A stretch of DNA of 64,000 nucleotides from Alistipes sp. Zagget8 (lineage in GTDB: Bacteria; Bacteroidota; Bacteroidia; Bacteroidales; Rikenellaceae): positions 378,810-442,809 of the forward strand of contig MSHJ01000009.1 in the NCBI GenBank assembly GCA_001941065.1, read 5' to 3'. Below the pieces are notes generated by a model. It searched no databases and was not told the origin of the DNA. It saw nothing but the letters and a program-made list of their open reading frames with translations. The position numbers were made by a program, and so were the translations under genes. Below are positions 49,976 to 58,905 of the stretch, piece by piece; within the stretch, counting starts at the first letter, position 1, and each line of letters begins with the position of its first letter.

Positions 49976-51049
49976 ATGTCTATTTTTCAAAACAAAATAT
50001 TATTGATTACAGGCGGCACGGGGTCGTTCGGTAACGCCGTGCTACGTCGCTTCCTCGATAGCGATATCAAGGAGATCCGCATTTTCAGTCGGGATGAGAA
50101 GAAGCAGGATGACATGCGTCATGCGCTGCAGAATCCTAAAGTGAAGTTCTACATCGGCAATGTCCGCGACAAGTCATCGGTGGATATCGTGATGCGTGGC
50201 GTCGATTATGTTTTCGCAGCCGCAGCGTTGAAGCAGGTTCCGTCGTGCGAGTTCTTCCCGATGGAGGCTACGCGTACGAATGTCATCGGTACGGGCAACG
50301 TGCTGGAATCGGCCATCGAACACGGTGTGAAGAACGTCGTAGTCCTTTCTACAGACAAAGCCGCCTATCCGATCAACGCGATGGGTATCTCGAAGGCGCT
50401 GATGGAAAAAGTGGCTATTTCCAAGGGCCGTGAATTAGGTGAAGGTGCTGCGACGACGATCTGCTGCACGCGCTACGGCAACGTGATGGCAAGCCGGGGA
50501 AGCGTTATCCCGCTTTGGGTAGAGCAGATGATAGAGGGTAAACCGATCACGATCACCGATCCGAACATGACCCGTTTCATGATGACGCTGGACGATGCCG
50601 TGGATCTGGTCGTCTATGCCTTTCAACACGGCCATAACGGGGATTTGTTCGTTCAGAAAGCCCCTGCTGCCACATTGAGTACCCTTGCCGAAGCCCTGAA
50701 GCAGATTTACGCAAAAGTGGACCCGAAATACGGTGAGACGGAGGTGAAGGTTATCGGTACGCGGCACGGCGAGAAACTCTATGAGACGCTCGTCACGCGT
50801 GAAGAGATGTCCAAGGCAATCGATATGGGCAACTACTACCGTATACCATGCGATACTCGTGACCTGAATTATGACAAGTTCTTCACCGAAGGCAGCGAGG
50901 ATATCTCGAAGATCGAGGATTACCACTCGCATAATACGCATCGTCTGGATATAGAGGGCATGAAGCAACAATTACTACGCCTCCGTTTTATTCAGGAGGA
51001 TCTGGGTATGATCGACCGCGCCAAGCCGCGTGACATTCGTTCGGAGTAA
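49976..51049 (+). CDS. UDP-GlcNAc 4,6-dehydratase/5-epimerase (CapE/FnlA/WbjB type)
   Basis: A 357-residue soluble SDR enzyme: NAD site ILLITGGTGSFGNAVLRRF, FAAAALKQVPSCEFFPMEA, NVVVLSTDKAAYPINAMGIS (Met-Lys-type active site), TRYGNVMASRGSVIPLW, and the C-terminal RHGEKLYETLVTREE. The combination TDKAAYPINAMG and length match CapE/FnlA, which makes UDP-2-acetamido-2,6-dideoxy-beta-L-arabino-hexulose. The next two genes are the matching CapF and CapG, so the three steps to UDP-L-FucNAc are together and in pathway order. Confidence 0.92.
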   Translation: MSIFQNKILLITGGTGSFGNAVLRRFLDSDIKEIRIFSRDEKKQDDMRHALQNPKVKFYIGNVRDKSSVDIVMRGVDYVFAAAALKQVPSCEFFPMEATRTNVIGTGNVLESAIEHGVKNVVVLSTDKAAYPINAMGISKALMEKVAISKGRELGEGAATTICCTRYGNVMASRGSVIPLWVEQMIEGKPITITDPNMTRFMMTLDDAVDLVVYAFQHGHNGDLFVQKAPAATLSTLAEALKQIYAKVDPKYGETEVKVIGTRHGEKLYETLVTREEMSKAIDMGNYYRIPCDTRDLNYDKFFTEGSEDISKIEDYHSHNTHRLDIEGMKQQLLRLRFIQEDLGMIDRAKPRDIRSE

Positions 51050-51158
51050 TCTCTCTACATAAGAATACAGGCCTTGCGTCCGGGTATAAAACGGATTGCA
51101 ATCCTTACATCTCATTTCTTTGCGGCATTTCTTTCTGACAACAGCCGCCCCACACAAA

Positions 51159-52328
51159 ATGAACATATTAGTTACGGGAGCCAAAGGCTTCGTAGGAAAG
51201 AACCTCCTTTCCCAACTGCGTAATATCCACGACGGTAAGGCGAAGAACTATGCCGTAGAAGGAAATCTTACGCTCTATGAATACGATCTGGACAGTACGC
51301 CGGAAGAACTGGACCTGTACTGCAAGAATGCGGACTTCGTTTTCAATCTTGCGGGTGTGAACCGTCCGCAGGACCCTGTGGAGTTTATGAAGGGTAACTT
51401 CGGCTTCGCGTCGATGCTGCTCGACACGCTGAAAAGGCACGGCAATACGTGCCCTGTGATGATCTCGTCGTCGATCCAGGCGGCGCTGGACAACCCCTAC
51501 GGCGAGTCCAAACGTGCCGGCGAACAACTATTGTTCGACTATGCAAAGGAAACTGGCGCCAAAGTATTGGTTTACCGTTTCCCGAACCTTTTCGGCAAAT
51601 GGTGCCGTCCGAATTACAATTCGGCCGTAGCGACGTTCTGCAACAATATCGCCAACGATCTTCCGATCACGGTGAACGACCCGTCGGTGGAACTGCATCT
51701 GGTCTATATCGACGACGTGGTGGATGAGCTGATTGGAGCGCTTACGTGCAATGAGCACCGTGACGGGGATTTCTGTTATGTCCCCGCATCGTACCGGATT
51801 ACATTGGGTGGGATCGTAGATCTGCTGCATTCGTTCCGGCGAATGCCCGAAACGCTGGAGGTTCCCGACACGACGAAAGACGGTTTTGCCAAGAAACTCT
51901 ATTCGACCTATCTGTCGTACCTTCCGGCCGACCGGTTCGCTTACGACCTGAAGATGAATACGGACTCGCGGGGAAGCTTCACGGAGATTATCCGCACTGC
52001 TGACAGGGGGCAGTTCTCGGTGAATGTCTCCAAACCGGGTATCACCAAGGGCCAGCACTGGCATCACACGAAGAACGAAAAGTTCGTGGTGGTGCACGGA
52101 CACGGACTGATCCAGCTGCGCAAGGTGGGCAAAGACGAACACGGCAACGATTACCCGGTGGTCAATTATGAGGTAAGTGGCGAAAAGATCCGGGTCGTGG
52201 AGATGATTCCGGGTTATACGCACAACATCGTCAACCTCTCCGATACGGAGGATCTGGTTACTTTCATGTGGTGTAACGAGTGTTTCGACCCTGCAAAGCC
52301 CGACACCTATTTCGAGCCGGTAGAATAA
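51159..52328 (+). CDS. CapF/FnlB/WbjC-type bifunctional reductase-epimerase
   Basis: A 389-residue protein, ATG 51159. The N-terminal SDR domain has MNILVTGAKGFVGKNLLSQL, FVFNLAGVNRPQDPVEFMKG, SSIQAALDNPYGESKRAGEQ (Tyr-x3-Lys present) and a C-terminal cupin of about 110 residues: SRGSFTEIIRTADRGQFSVN, GITKGQHWHHTKNEKFVVVH. This SDR-cupin fusion is the hallmark of CapF: the cupin epimerises C3 and the SDR part reduces C4, giving UDP-2-acetamido-2,6-dideoxy-L-talose. It lies between CapE- and CapG-type genes. Confidence 0.93.
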   Translation: MNILVTGAKGFVGKNLLSQLRNIHDGKAKNYAVEGNLTLYEYDLDSTPEELDLYCKNADFVFNLAGVNRPQDPVEFMKGNFGFASMLLDTLKRHGNTCPVMISSSIQAALDNPYGESKRAGEQLLFDYAKETGAKVLVYRFPNLFGKWCRPNYNSAVATFCNNIANDLPITVNDPSVELHLVYIDDVVDELIGALTCNEHRDGDFCYVPASYRITLGGIVDLLHSFRRMPETLEVPDTTKDGFAKKLYSTYLSYLPADRFAYDLKMNTDSRGSFTEIIRTADRGQFSVNVSKPGITKGQHWHHTKNEKFVVVHGHGLIQLRKVGKDEHGNDYPVVNYEVSGEKIRVVEMIPGYTHNIVNLSDTEDLVTFMWCNECFDPAKPDTYFEPVE

Positions 52329-52338
52329 CAACAGTACA

Positions 52339-53523
52339 ATGAATACAATCAAACTTGACTATTCGGACGTAAAGTTTGCGGATAACGGCAAACTCAAATT
52401 ACTGATCATCGTAGGCACACGCCCGGAGATCATCCGTCTGGCAGCGGTCATCATGAAATGCCGCAGGTATTTCAATACGGTTTTGGCGCATACAGGGCAG
52501 AACTATGACTATAATCTGAACGGGATTTTCTTCAAAGACCTGAGCTTGGAAGACCCGGAGGTGTATATGAATGCCGTCGGCGACGATCTGGGTGCAACGG
52601 TTGGCAATATCATCAACTGTTCCTACAAGCTGATGGTCACAATTAAGCCCGATGCACTGCTGATCCTGGGCGACACGAACTCCTGCCTATCGGCCATTGC
52701 CGCCAAACGGCTCCATATTCCGATCTTCCATATGGAAGCGGGTAACCGTTGTAAGGACGAATGCCTGCCGGAGGAGACCAACCGGCGGATTGTGGATATC
52801 ATCTCGGACGTGAATATGTGTTATTCGGAGCATGCACGACGCTATCTTGCTGAGAATGGACTTCCGAAAGAGCGCACCTATGTTACGGGCTCCCCGATGG
52901 CCGAAGTCCTGCACGCGAATTTGAAGGAGATCGAGGCCTCGGACATCCACCGGCGTCTTGGACTGGAGAAGGGAAGGTACCTGCTGCTGTCGGCCCACCG
53001 CGAGGAGAACATCGATACAGAGAAGAATTTCCTGAGTCTGTTCAACGCAATCAATGCGCTGGCTGAGAAATACGACATGCCGATTCTCTACTCGTGCCAC
53101 CCGCGCTCGAAGAAACGTCTGGAGCAGTCAGGGTTTGAACTGGACAAACGGGTAATTCGTCATGAACCGTTGGGCTTCCACGACTACAACTGCCTTCAGA
53201 TGAATGCCGCAGCGGTGATTTCGGACTCGGGGACGCTGCCCGAGGAGTCATCGTTCTTCCTGTCGGTAGGCCATCCCTTCCCGGCCGTCTGCATCCGCAC
53301 CTCGACGGAGCGTCCTGAGGCGTTGGACAAGGGCGACTTCATCCTGGCAGGCATCGATGAAAAATCGCTTTTGCCGGCTGTGGAAACGGCGATCGGAATG
53401 AACGACGCGGGCAATTACGGAATCCCCGTTCCGGATTACACCGATGAAAACGTCTCGACAAAAGTCGTTAAGATCATTCAGTCCTACACTGCTGTCGTAA
53501 ACAAAATGGTCTGGAGAAAATAA
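52339..53523 (+). CDS. wecB: Non-hydrolysing UDP-N-acetylglucosamine 2-epimerase family (CapG/FnlC type)
   Basis: A 394-residue GT-B-fold epimerase. Motifs: KLLIIVGTRPEIIRLAAVIM, LAHTGQNYDYNLNGIFF, LLILGDTNSCLSAIAAKRLH, IPIFHMEAGNRCKDECLPEE and LLLSAHREENIDTEKNFL with SDSGTLPEESSFF. Given the CapE and CapF genes before it, the likely reaction is C2 epimerisation giving UDP-N-acetyl-L-fucosamine rather than UDP-ManNAc. Base composition is still near 50% GC; the AT-rich part starts just after this gene. Confidence 0.92.
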   Translation: MNTIKLDYSDVKFADNGKLKLLIIVGTRPEIIRLAAVIMKCRRYFNTVLAHTGQNYDYNLNGIFFKDLSLEDPEVYMNAVGDDLGATVGNIINCSYKLMVTIKPDALLILGDTNSCLSAIAAKRLHIPIFHMEAGNRCKDECLPEETNRRIVDIISDVNMCYSEHARRYLAENGLPKERTYVTGSPMAEVLHANLKEIEASDIHRRLGLEKGRYLLLSAHREENIDTEKNFLSLFNAINALAEKYDMPILYSCHPRSKKRLEQSGFELDKRVIRHEPLGFHDYNCLQMNAAAVISDSGTLPEESSFFLSVGHPFPAVCIRTSTERPEALDKGDFILAGIDEKSLLPAVETAIGMNDAGNYGIPVPDYTDENVSTKVVKIIQSYTAVVNKMVWRK

Positions 53524-53564
53524 TTCTTCGCCTTCGATTCCTTTCTATTGTTTACATTTTTCCT

Positions 53565-54782
53565 ATGACGAGTTGTAATGAATCGATTAAAGCACCAGGA
53601 CTTCCTGTATTGGAACTGGTATTTATCTGTATTTTCAGTATCTTTTATATCGATTTTGAAGTTCAAGGAAAATACGAGATTATAGCACCATTTATAGCAT
53701 TATTATACTTATTCTATTGTTATTTGCGAGAGCCTAAACAAAGAGGGAAAATCATAAAGTTTATCTTTGCATGTGCAACAGTCGCAATCTTATATCAGAT
53801 ATTAACAATACCTATAACTATTAGAGGTTCTAATGCAGCTAGCAAATACCTGTATTCCAATTTTTCTCAATATCTACTGGTATTTTTTCCATTAGCCTTC
53901 TTATATAGGACCGATAAACTAGCAACAGCAAATCAGATAAAGATAATTGTAGGCGTTATTATAATCACTGCGATTGCTCTGATACAAGTGGCATTAAAAT
54001 TCGCAGCAATCAACCCGGATATTCTGCATTCTATGAATCAAGAAGTCCTTGAAGACGCAGGTGTAACATTTCAAGGGTTTGATTTCGTGTATGCTTTTAC
54101 ATTTCTGATAATTACATGTTTCGTTTTAATCAAACAGTCAGACAGTAAAATCATAAGATACCTATCAATAGGTGCCCTAATCTATTTTATCCACTTTTTG
54201 TTGAAAGCTCAATTCGCATTGGCTTTTGTTACTACATTTATCAGCTGTCTTTATTTGTATTATACTACAACCAGAAATAAAGGTAGCAGATTTTTCGTAA
54301 TAATAGGATTAAGTGCTTTAATATTTCTTATCCCGTATATTTTAGAGAGGCTGATAGATATGACGCAAGATTTAAACGTCCTAAATGTCCGCTTGAAAGA
54401 AATTTATGATTCAATATCCGGTAATCACGCTGAAGACTCCGATATGCAGGCACGCTTCGATCTATATTGGGAATGTATCGTTGCTTTTTTTAATAGTCCC
54501 ATTATAGGGAATAAATATCTGCCATTTAATGGACACTCTACATTTTTGTTGGCTTTTGCATATTTGGGTATATTTGGTGGTGTATTAATCTGTTGGATGT
54601 TTTATAAAGGTTCAAGATTCGTTCAATCAATTCTTGGTAATGATCAATACGTATATTTCAAACCTTTAATGTGCCAGATAATACTGATGGGACTTACAAA
54701 TCCGATACAATCGACTCCTTCAAATTTCATAATGCTTTTTTTTATAAACCCCTTGTTAATCAAAAGATGTGTTAAACAATAA
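53565..54782 (+). CDS. Wzy-like polysaccharide repeat-unit polymerase
   Basis: A 405-residue, very hydrophobic protein with about ten membrane helices and a large loop in the second half (YILERLIDMTQDLNVLNVRL through SGNHAEDSDMQARFDLYWEC), the layout of O-antigen polymerases; ...FNSPIIGNKYLPFNGHSTF is like the Wzy_C loop. Wzy proteins share little sequence, so the call rests on topology and on its place in a locus with a Wzx flippase. Base composition falls sharply here, which suggests a foreign segment starts at this gene. Confidence 0.8.
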   Translation: MTSCNESIKAPGLPVLELVFICIFSIFYIDFEVQGKYEIIAPFIALLYLFYCYLREPKQRGKIIKFIFACATVAILYQILTIPITIRGSNAASKYLYSNFSQYLLVFFPLAFLYRTDKLATANQIKIIVGVIIITAIALIQVALKFAAINPDILHSMNQEVLEDAGVTFQGFDFVYAFTFLIITCFVLIKQSDSKIIRYLSIGALIYFIHFLLKAQFALAFVTTFISCLYLYYTTTRNKGSRFFVIIGLSALIFLIPYILERLIDMTQDLNVLNVRLKEIYDSISGNHAEDSDMQARFDLYWECIVAFFNSPIIGNKYLPFNGHSTFLLAFAYLGIFGGVLICWMFYKGSRFVQSILGNDQYVYFKPLMCQIILMGLTNPIQSTPSNFIMLFFINPLLIKRCVKQ

Positions 54783-54793
54783 CTATATTAGTC

Positions 54794-55795
54794 ATGAGTC
54801 ATCCATCCAAAATAGATGTTGCGGTTCTAATAACGTTTTTTGTTAGACCTGACACGCTTCAAAAAGTCTTTGATTCAGTCAGTCAGGCTCGTCCTAGTAC
54901 ATTACTTCTTTGGCAGGACGGTCCTCGCCCAAATCGTCCAGATGACTTGATTAATATAGAGAAGTGCAGAGAGATCGTAGAGAATATTGATTGGGAATGT
55001 ATTGTATACAGGAATTATCATTCCGACAATATGGGGTGTGACCCATCCACATTTTTAGCTCAAAAATGGGCTTTTGGTTTAGTGGACAAATGTATTATAT
55101 TGGAGGATGACAGAGTTCCGGTTCAATCATTCTATCCATATTGTAAAGAGCTTCTAGATAAATATGAATTTGATGATAGAATTAATCATATTTGTGGTAC
55201 AAACCTTCTGGGGGATAACTCGAACTGCGAATCAGATTATTTTTTTGCACAAGCCGGTTCAACAACATGGGCTACATGGAGAAGGGTTGCAAAGGGATGG
55301 GATGAAGAATATTCCTATCTGAACGATAATTATGCAATGCGATGTCTTGAGAGTAGTGTAGCAAAACCTCTCTATAAAATTTTATTAAAGCATGCGATAG
55401 CCCATAAGAAGGAAGGTAAACAATACTGGGAGACAATTCTTGGGATGGGGGGACTTTTAAATAACCGGCTCGCAATTATTCCGAAAAGGAATATGGTTGT
55501 TGACCTTGGGCTCACTGATGATTCTACACACGCTGTTGCGAATATTAAACTCCTACCTAAATTTGCGAGGAAGATGTTTTTTATGGAGGCATACGATGTG
55601 TCATTTCCTCTAAAACATCCAAGATATATTATCAAAGATAATGTATATTATAATACAATACTTGAAAATTCCGGGATTGGAAAGCCTTTTAAAGCATTGA
55701 TATATAAGTTGGATTACATATTGCGTTGTATCAGATACGGTGAGGTAAGGCGACTCTTTAGATCATTGAAGCGACGTTTTAGGCCGAATGCTTAA
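54794..55795 (+). CDS. Capsule glycosyltransferase (GT-A, GNT-I/GT2-like)
   Basis: A 333-residue protein. The N terminus IDVAVLITFFVRPDTLQKVF and LLLWQDGPRPNRPDD, then the acidic metal motif CIILEDDRVPVQSFYPYCK, give a GT-A fold; QAGSTTWATWRRVAKGWDEE is a characteristic acceptor-side motif of a family of Bacteroidetes capsule transferases. The donor and linkage are unknown. It is AT-rich like its neighbours and lies 11 bases after the polymerase gene. Confidence 0.82.
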   Translation: MSHPSKIDVAVLITFFVRPDTLQKVFDSVSQARPSTLLLWQDGPRPNRPDDLINIEKCREIVENIDWECIVYRNYHSDNMGCDPSTFLAQKWAFGLVDKCIILEDDRVPVQSFYPYCKELLDKYEFDDRINHICGTNLLGDNSNCESDYFFAQAGSTTWATWRRVAKGWDEEYSYLNDNYAMRCLESSVAKPLYKILLKHAIAHKKEGKQYWETILGMGGLLNNRLAIIPKRNMVVDLGLTDDSTHAVANIKLLPKFARKMFFMEAYDVSFPLKHPRYIIKDNVYYNTILENSGIGKPFKALIYKLDYILRCIRYGEVRRLFRSLKRRFRPNA

Positions 55796-55799
55796 AAAG

Positions 55800-55958
55800 A
55801 GCATCAGAAAAGCGTGTATTTGCCGAAGACGTAGTTATTGGAGGTAAATCATATGTCACAAAGTCCGTTACTGATTCGAATGTTATCGTTGCGGAATTCC
55901 TGCCAAGATAATAAAAGAAATATTAAATGGCAATCTGAACGCATCTTATTGCGCTTGA
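55800..55958 (+). pseudogene. Hexapeptide acetyltransferase remnant (C-terminal end)
   Basis: One frame gives VFAEDVVIGGKSYVTKSVTD and SNVIVAE, then the frame moves by one base and reads IPAKIIKEILNGNLNASYCA before a stop at 55956-55958. The order VIVA(G)IPAKIIKE is the standard end of left-handed beta-helix O-acetyltransferases. The rest of the gene is missing, so this is a decayed fragment left between two intact genes. Confidence 0.7.
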
Positions 55959-55973
55959 TTATTTTTCATTATT

Positions 55974-56978
55974 ATGAAAAGAATAATGATTAAAATTGTG
56001 TCGTCGATTCTGACGACTATGGATAAAGTCAAATTGCTATTTAAACCGAAATGGAGGCTGGAGCGAGAAACAATTGTTATATCTCCAACCTCCTGGAAAT
56101 CATTTACCCCCCCCCTCAACAGCAGAAGAATCAAGGATTTGCAGTATGATATAAAATATCTGGAATTAAGTTCGATTAAGCAGTCAGATTTTTCAAAGAT
56201 TATTGCGTATATAGGTAAAATTGAAGTCGGACAACTGAAGTTATTTGGCCAAGAGTTGCAGTGGCTACAGATTCCATCACATGGTGCTAACGGGTTTGAA
56301 AGAAAATCATTATATAAAAATGAGAACGTGGTCGTTTCGTGTGTGAAAGATGTGTATTCGGATCCTATCGCACAATATTGTATCTCTGCCTATTATCTGT
56401 TCAATACCTATAGTTTCAGACCGAAAGGCAATAAGTCTGATCGATGCGATGTTATACCAGACAAAGTCAATATAATGATTTTTGGGGTGGGAAACATTGG
56501 AATGACTTTGGCTAAAAAGTGTTATCAGATGGGTTGGTCGGTTTTTGGGGTTAAACGACATGTTCCGGAACATTTGCCTGAGTGCATTAAGGCTATTTAT
56601 ACTTTAGATGAAGCGATGACGCATCTTAAAGATGTCGACTATATAGTGAATATATTACCGGAAGACGACTCAACCAAGAAAATTTACAACATTGAATTTT
56701 TCAAAGCGATGAAGTCTGACGCTCTCTTTTGCAATGTTGGAAGAAAATCGGCTGTCATTGATAAAGACATTGCATATGCAGTAAAAAATGGCATTATAAG
56801 AGGAGCTATATTGGATGTGCACAATGATTATAATTATAATACTCCTGACATAATCTTGACCGGACATTCAAGCTCGGTTTCTCGAGGGAATGATGAAAAG
56901 TTTGATAGATATTTTAACGTTCAGTTGAATGCATTTCTTGATGGGCAAGAGATAAAGAATCAGATAACACTACGATAA
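55974..56978 (+). CDS. D-isomer 2-hydroxyacid dehydrogenase-like protein with an in-frame C9 tract
   Basis: A 334-residue protein with a Rossmann domain (NIMIFGVGNIGMTLAKKCY at about 168-186) and the Arg motif ALFCNVGRKSAVIDKDI; the normal catalytic Glu region DVFxxEP is LDVHNDYN, while TGHSSS keeps a His where TPHIA is usual. The Glu is therefore apparently lost. The role in the capsule is unknown: it may reduce a keto-acid used as a substituent, or only bind NAD. C9 at 56107-56115 encodes TPPL near residue 47; a gain or loss of one C would truncate the protein to about 50 residues. Confidence 0.7.
   Translation: MKRIMIKIVSSILTTMDKVKLLFKPKWRLERETIVISPTSWKSFTPPLNSRRIKDLQYDIKYLELSSIKQSDFSKIIAYIGKIEVGQLKLFGQELQWLQIPSHGANGFERKSLYKNENVVVSCVKDVYSDPIAQYCISAYYLFNTYSFRPKGNKSDRCDVIPDKVNIMIFGVGNIGMTLAKKCYQMGWSVFGVKRHVPEHLPECIKAIYTLDEAMTHLKDVDYIVNILPEDDSTKKIYNIEFFKAMKSDALFCNVGRKSAVIDKDIAYAVKNGIIRGAILDVHNDYNYNTPDIILTGHSSSVSRGNDEKFDRYFNVQLNAFLDGQEIKNQITLR
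56107..56115. repeat. C9 tract in the first dehydrogenase-like gene
   Basis: Nine C residues inside a coding frame of otherwise AT-rich DNA. The frame is open at this length (ON). Confidence 0.85.
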
Positions 56979-56981
56979 ATT

Positions 56982-57905
56982 ATGGTAAAGATGGATTTTT
57001 GGGAACGAATAATGATTCCCGAAAGAGTTCGTATACCTCTTTTAGGTGGCTGGCTGTATCAGGCATTGTCTAAAAGAGCTCGTCGTCATATCAAGAAGCT
57101 TCCGTTCGGTAAACTTGGCTTGAACGATGCACCGAGAAGAATGAAATTGATATGTACACTGACCACATTTCCCGATCGCATCGATAGTGTTCAATACACG
57201 ATAAAGTCTCTTTTTAATCAGTCAATGAAGCCTGATAAAATTGTGCTTTGGCTCGCGGAATCTGAATTTAAGGATTTCGAATTTCCGGAAAGCATCAAAC
57301 AGCTTCAAAAGAGAGGCCTTGAGTTACGCTATTGTGAGAATTATTTCGGTCATAAGCGTTATTACAAAATAATTGAAGAGCAAAGGGAAGATGAGTTGAT
57401 TGTAATGTTCGATGATGACATTATTTTCCCATACTATATGCTCGAACGGCTTTACGACAAGTGGTTGGAATTTCCTGATTGTGTGATATGCGACAGGGGA
57501 CAGGTACTGACCTTTGAAGGTCACGATGTCTTGAATCCCGGTCGTTGGTCAAGCATTTCAAATGTCGGGATTGATACCCCGTCCTACAGAATACTTGCTT
57601 CTCCTGGCGGGGGGTGTCTTTTCCCGCCTCGGGCCTTTTATAAAGATGCCAATAATACTGATATTATTCGTAAGTATGCACTAAAAACTGATGATATATG
57701 GTTAATGTTTATGGCGGTACAAAATGACACAAAGATTATAAGGACCTATCAATACCACCGAACATTTATTCTAAGCGAACAAGAACAGACTGTACAATTA
57801 GGCAAAGAGGCCATTTATCAGGGACGATATATCAAGACCTTTTATGATTTAGCCAAAGCCTATCCACACGCATATCAGAATATGCTTTCTGAAATTGCTG
57901 AATAG
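56982..57905 (+). CDS. Capsule glycosyltransferase (GT-A fold)
   Basis: A 307-residue protein. RRMKLICTLTTFPDRIDSVQ and TIKSLFNQSMKPDKIVLWLA form the nucleotide-binding start, IVMFDDDIIFPYYMLERLYD the metal motif, and LASPGGGCLFPPRAFYKDAN the acceptor loop. The arrangement resembles a small family of polysaccharide transferases with a long N-terminal lead. The donor is unknown. Four bases separate it from the previous gene. Confidence 0.82.
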   Translation: MVKMDFWERIMIPERVRIPLLGGWLYQALSKRARRHIKKLPFGKLGLNDAPRRMKLICTLTTFPDRIDSVQYTIKSLFNQSMKPDKIVLWLAESEFKDFEFPESIKQLQKRGLELRYCENYFGHKRYYKIIEEQREDELIVMFDDDIIFPYYMLERLYDKWLEFPDCVICDRGQVLTFEGHDVLNPGRWSSISNVGIDTPSYRILASPGGGCLFPPRAFYKDANNTDIIRKYALKTDDIWLMFMAVQNDTKIIRTYQYHRTFILSEQEQTVQLGKEAIYQGRYIKTFYDLAKAYPHAYQNMLSEIAE

Positions 57906-57909
57906 CAAT

Positions 57910-58905
57910 ATGAACCATTTCGACAGATTAATTCAATCTCGATTCTTCTACATGTTTAGGGGCATTGCCATAATTAGTGTGGCATACGCTCATAGCCTAT
58001 CATTGTCAGACGAGATTTTACAACGGGTTGGTGCTGCTGTTGGAATTTTAGGTGTGCCGATATTTTTATTCTGTTCGGGATTCTATTTTAAACAACAAAA
58101 ATGGTGTGAACTCTTAACGAAACTTTTAGCTGGAATTGTTTCGCCATGGCTTCTTTGGGGTACGGTTGCTTTTGTTATCTCGGTAGCATTGGGAGCTGCT
58201 TCGAATAACCTGATATCATTCTTGGCATTTCTTTTTGGACATGGCACATGGCTCTACTATATTCCAGTCTATTTGACAATCCGAATTTTGTTTAATATTT
58301 CAGATAGCCCCTATTTTATTGCTGCCTCAATCATAGTATCGCTTGCTTCAAATGTTATAAGTTTCATACCCCCCCCCTCCAGCGGTTTGACCCCAATCAT
58401 TACACCATGGCAAAATCCACTAAACTGGATGGGATTCTTTGCCATGGGGATTCTTTTCAATCGGCTCGGACTCCTTGAAAAGGTTATTAATGGCAAGTTT
58501 CTGATCAAATTCATATTGGTTGTCATTACAGTCTTGATTGCCGGGCTGTTGGTTTGGGTACCATTGAAGATAAACTATTGGAATCCTTTGGCTATCGTTC
58601 TGGAGTTTGTTTCGATAGTATCAATCCCTATTATAACATTCAAATTCATAGATTCAAAGTCTCTTTCATCATTGGGCCGTAATTCATATCTCCTTTATCT
58701 GCTTCATATGCAGTTGGGCATTGCTCTTGCGAATATTTTATTCAGCATTGTTTCTGTTCCTGATTTTATTATACTGTTGACAAAACCTCTGATAGTTCTG
58801 GGAATCACAATGTGTTTGATATTTTTGATCAAACTTACCGTACAGTTATTGAAATTAGACAGGTTTAATCAATATATTGGACTATATTCCAACGGCACAA
58901 AATGA
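57910..58905 (+). CDS. Acyltransferase 3 family membrane O-acyltransferase with an in-frame C9 tract
   Basis: A 331-residue integral membrane protein of about ten helices, ATG 57910 (an upstream in-frame TTG overlaps the previous gene). Family marks: FRGIAIISVAYAHSL near the N terminus with the conserved His, and PIFLFCSGFYFKQQ. It probably transfers acetyl or another acyl group to capsule sugars. C9 at 58369-58377 encodes PPP at about residue 154, so slippage would cut the protein in half. Its stop overlaps the flippase start by four bases. Confidence 0.87.
   Translation: MNHFDRLIQSRFFYMFRGIAIISVAYAHSLSLSDEILQRVGAAVGILGVPIFLFCSGFYFKQQKWCELLTKLLAGIVSPWLLWGTVAFVISVALGAASNNLISFLAFLFGHGTWLYYIPVYLTIRILFNISDSPYFIAASIIVSLASNVISFIPPPSSGLTPIITPWQNPLNWMGFFAMGILFNRLGLLEKVINGKFLIKFILVVITVLIAGLLVWVPLKINYWNPLAIVLEFVSIVSIPIITFKFIDSKSLSSLGRNSYLLYLLHMQLGIALANILFSIVSVPDFIILLTKPLIVLGITMCLIFLIKLTVQLLKLDRFNQYIGLYSNGTK
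58369..58377. repeat. C9 tract in the acyltransferase gene
   Basis: Nine C residues inside the coding frame, the second such tract in this AT-rich locus; the frame is open (ON). Confidence 0.85.
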
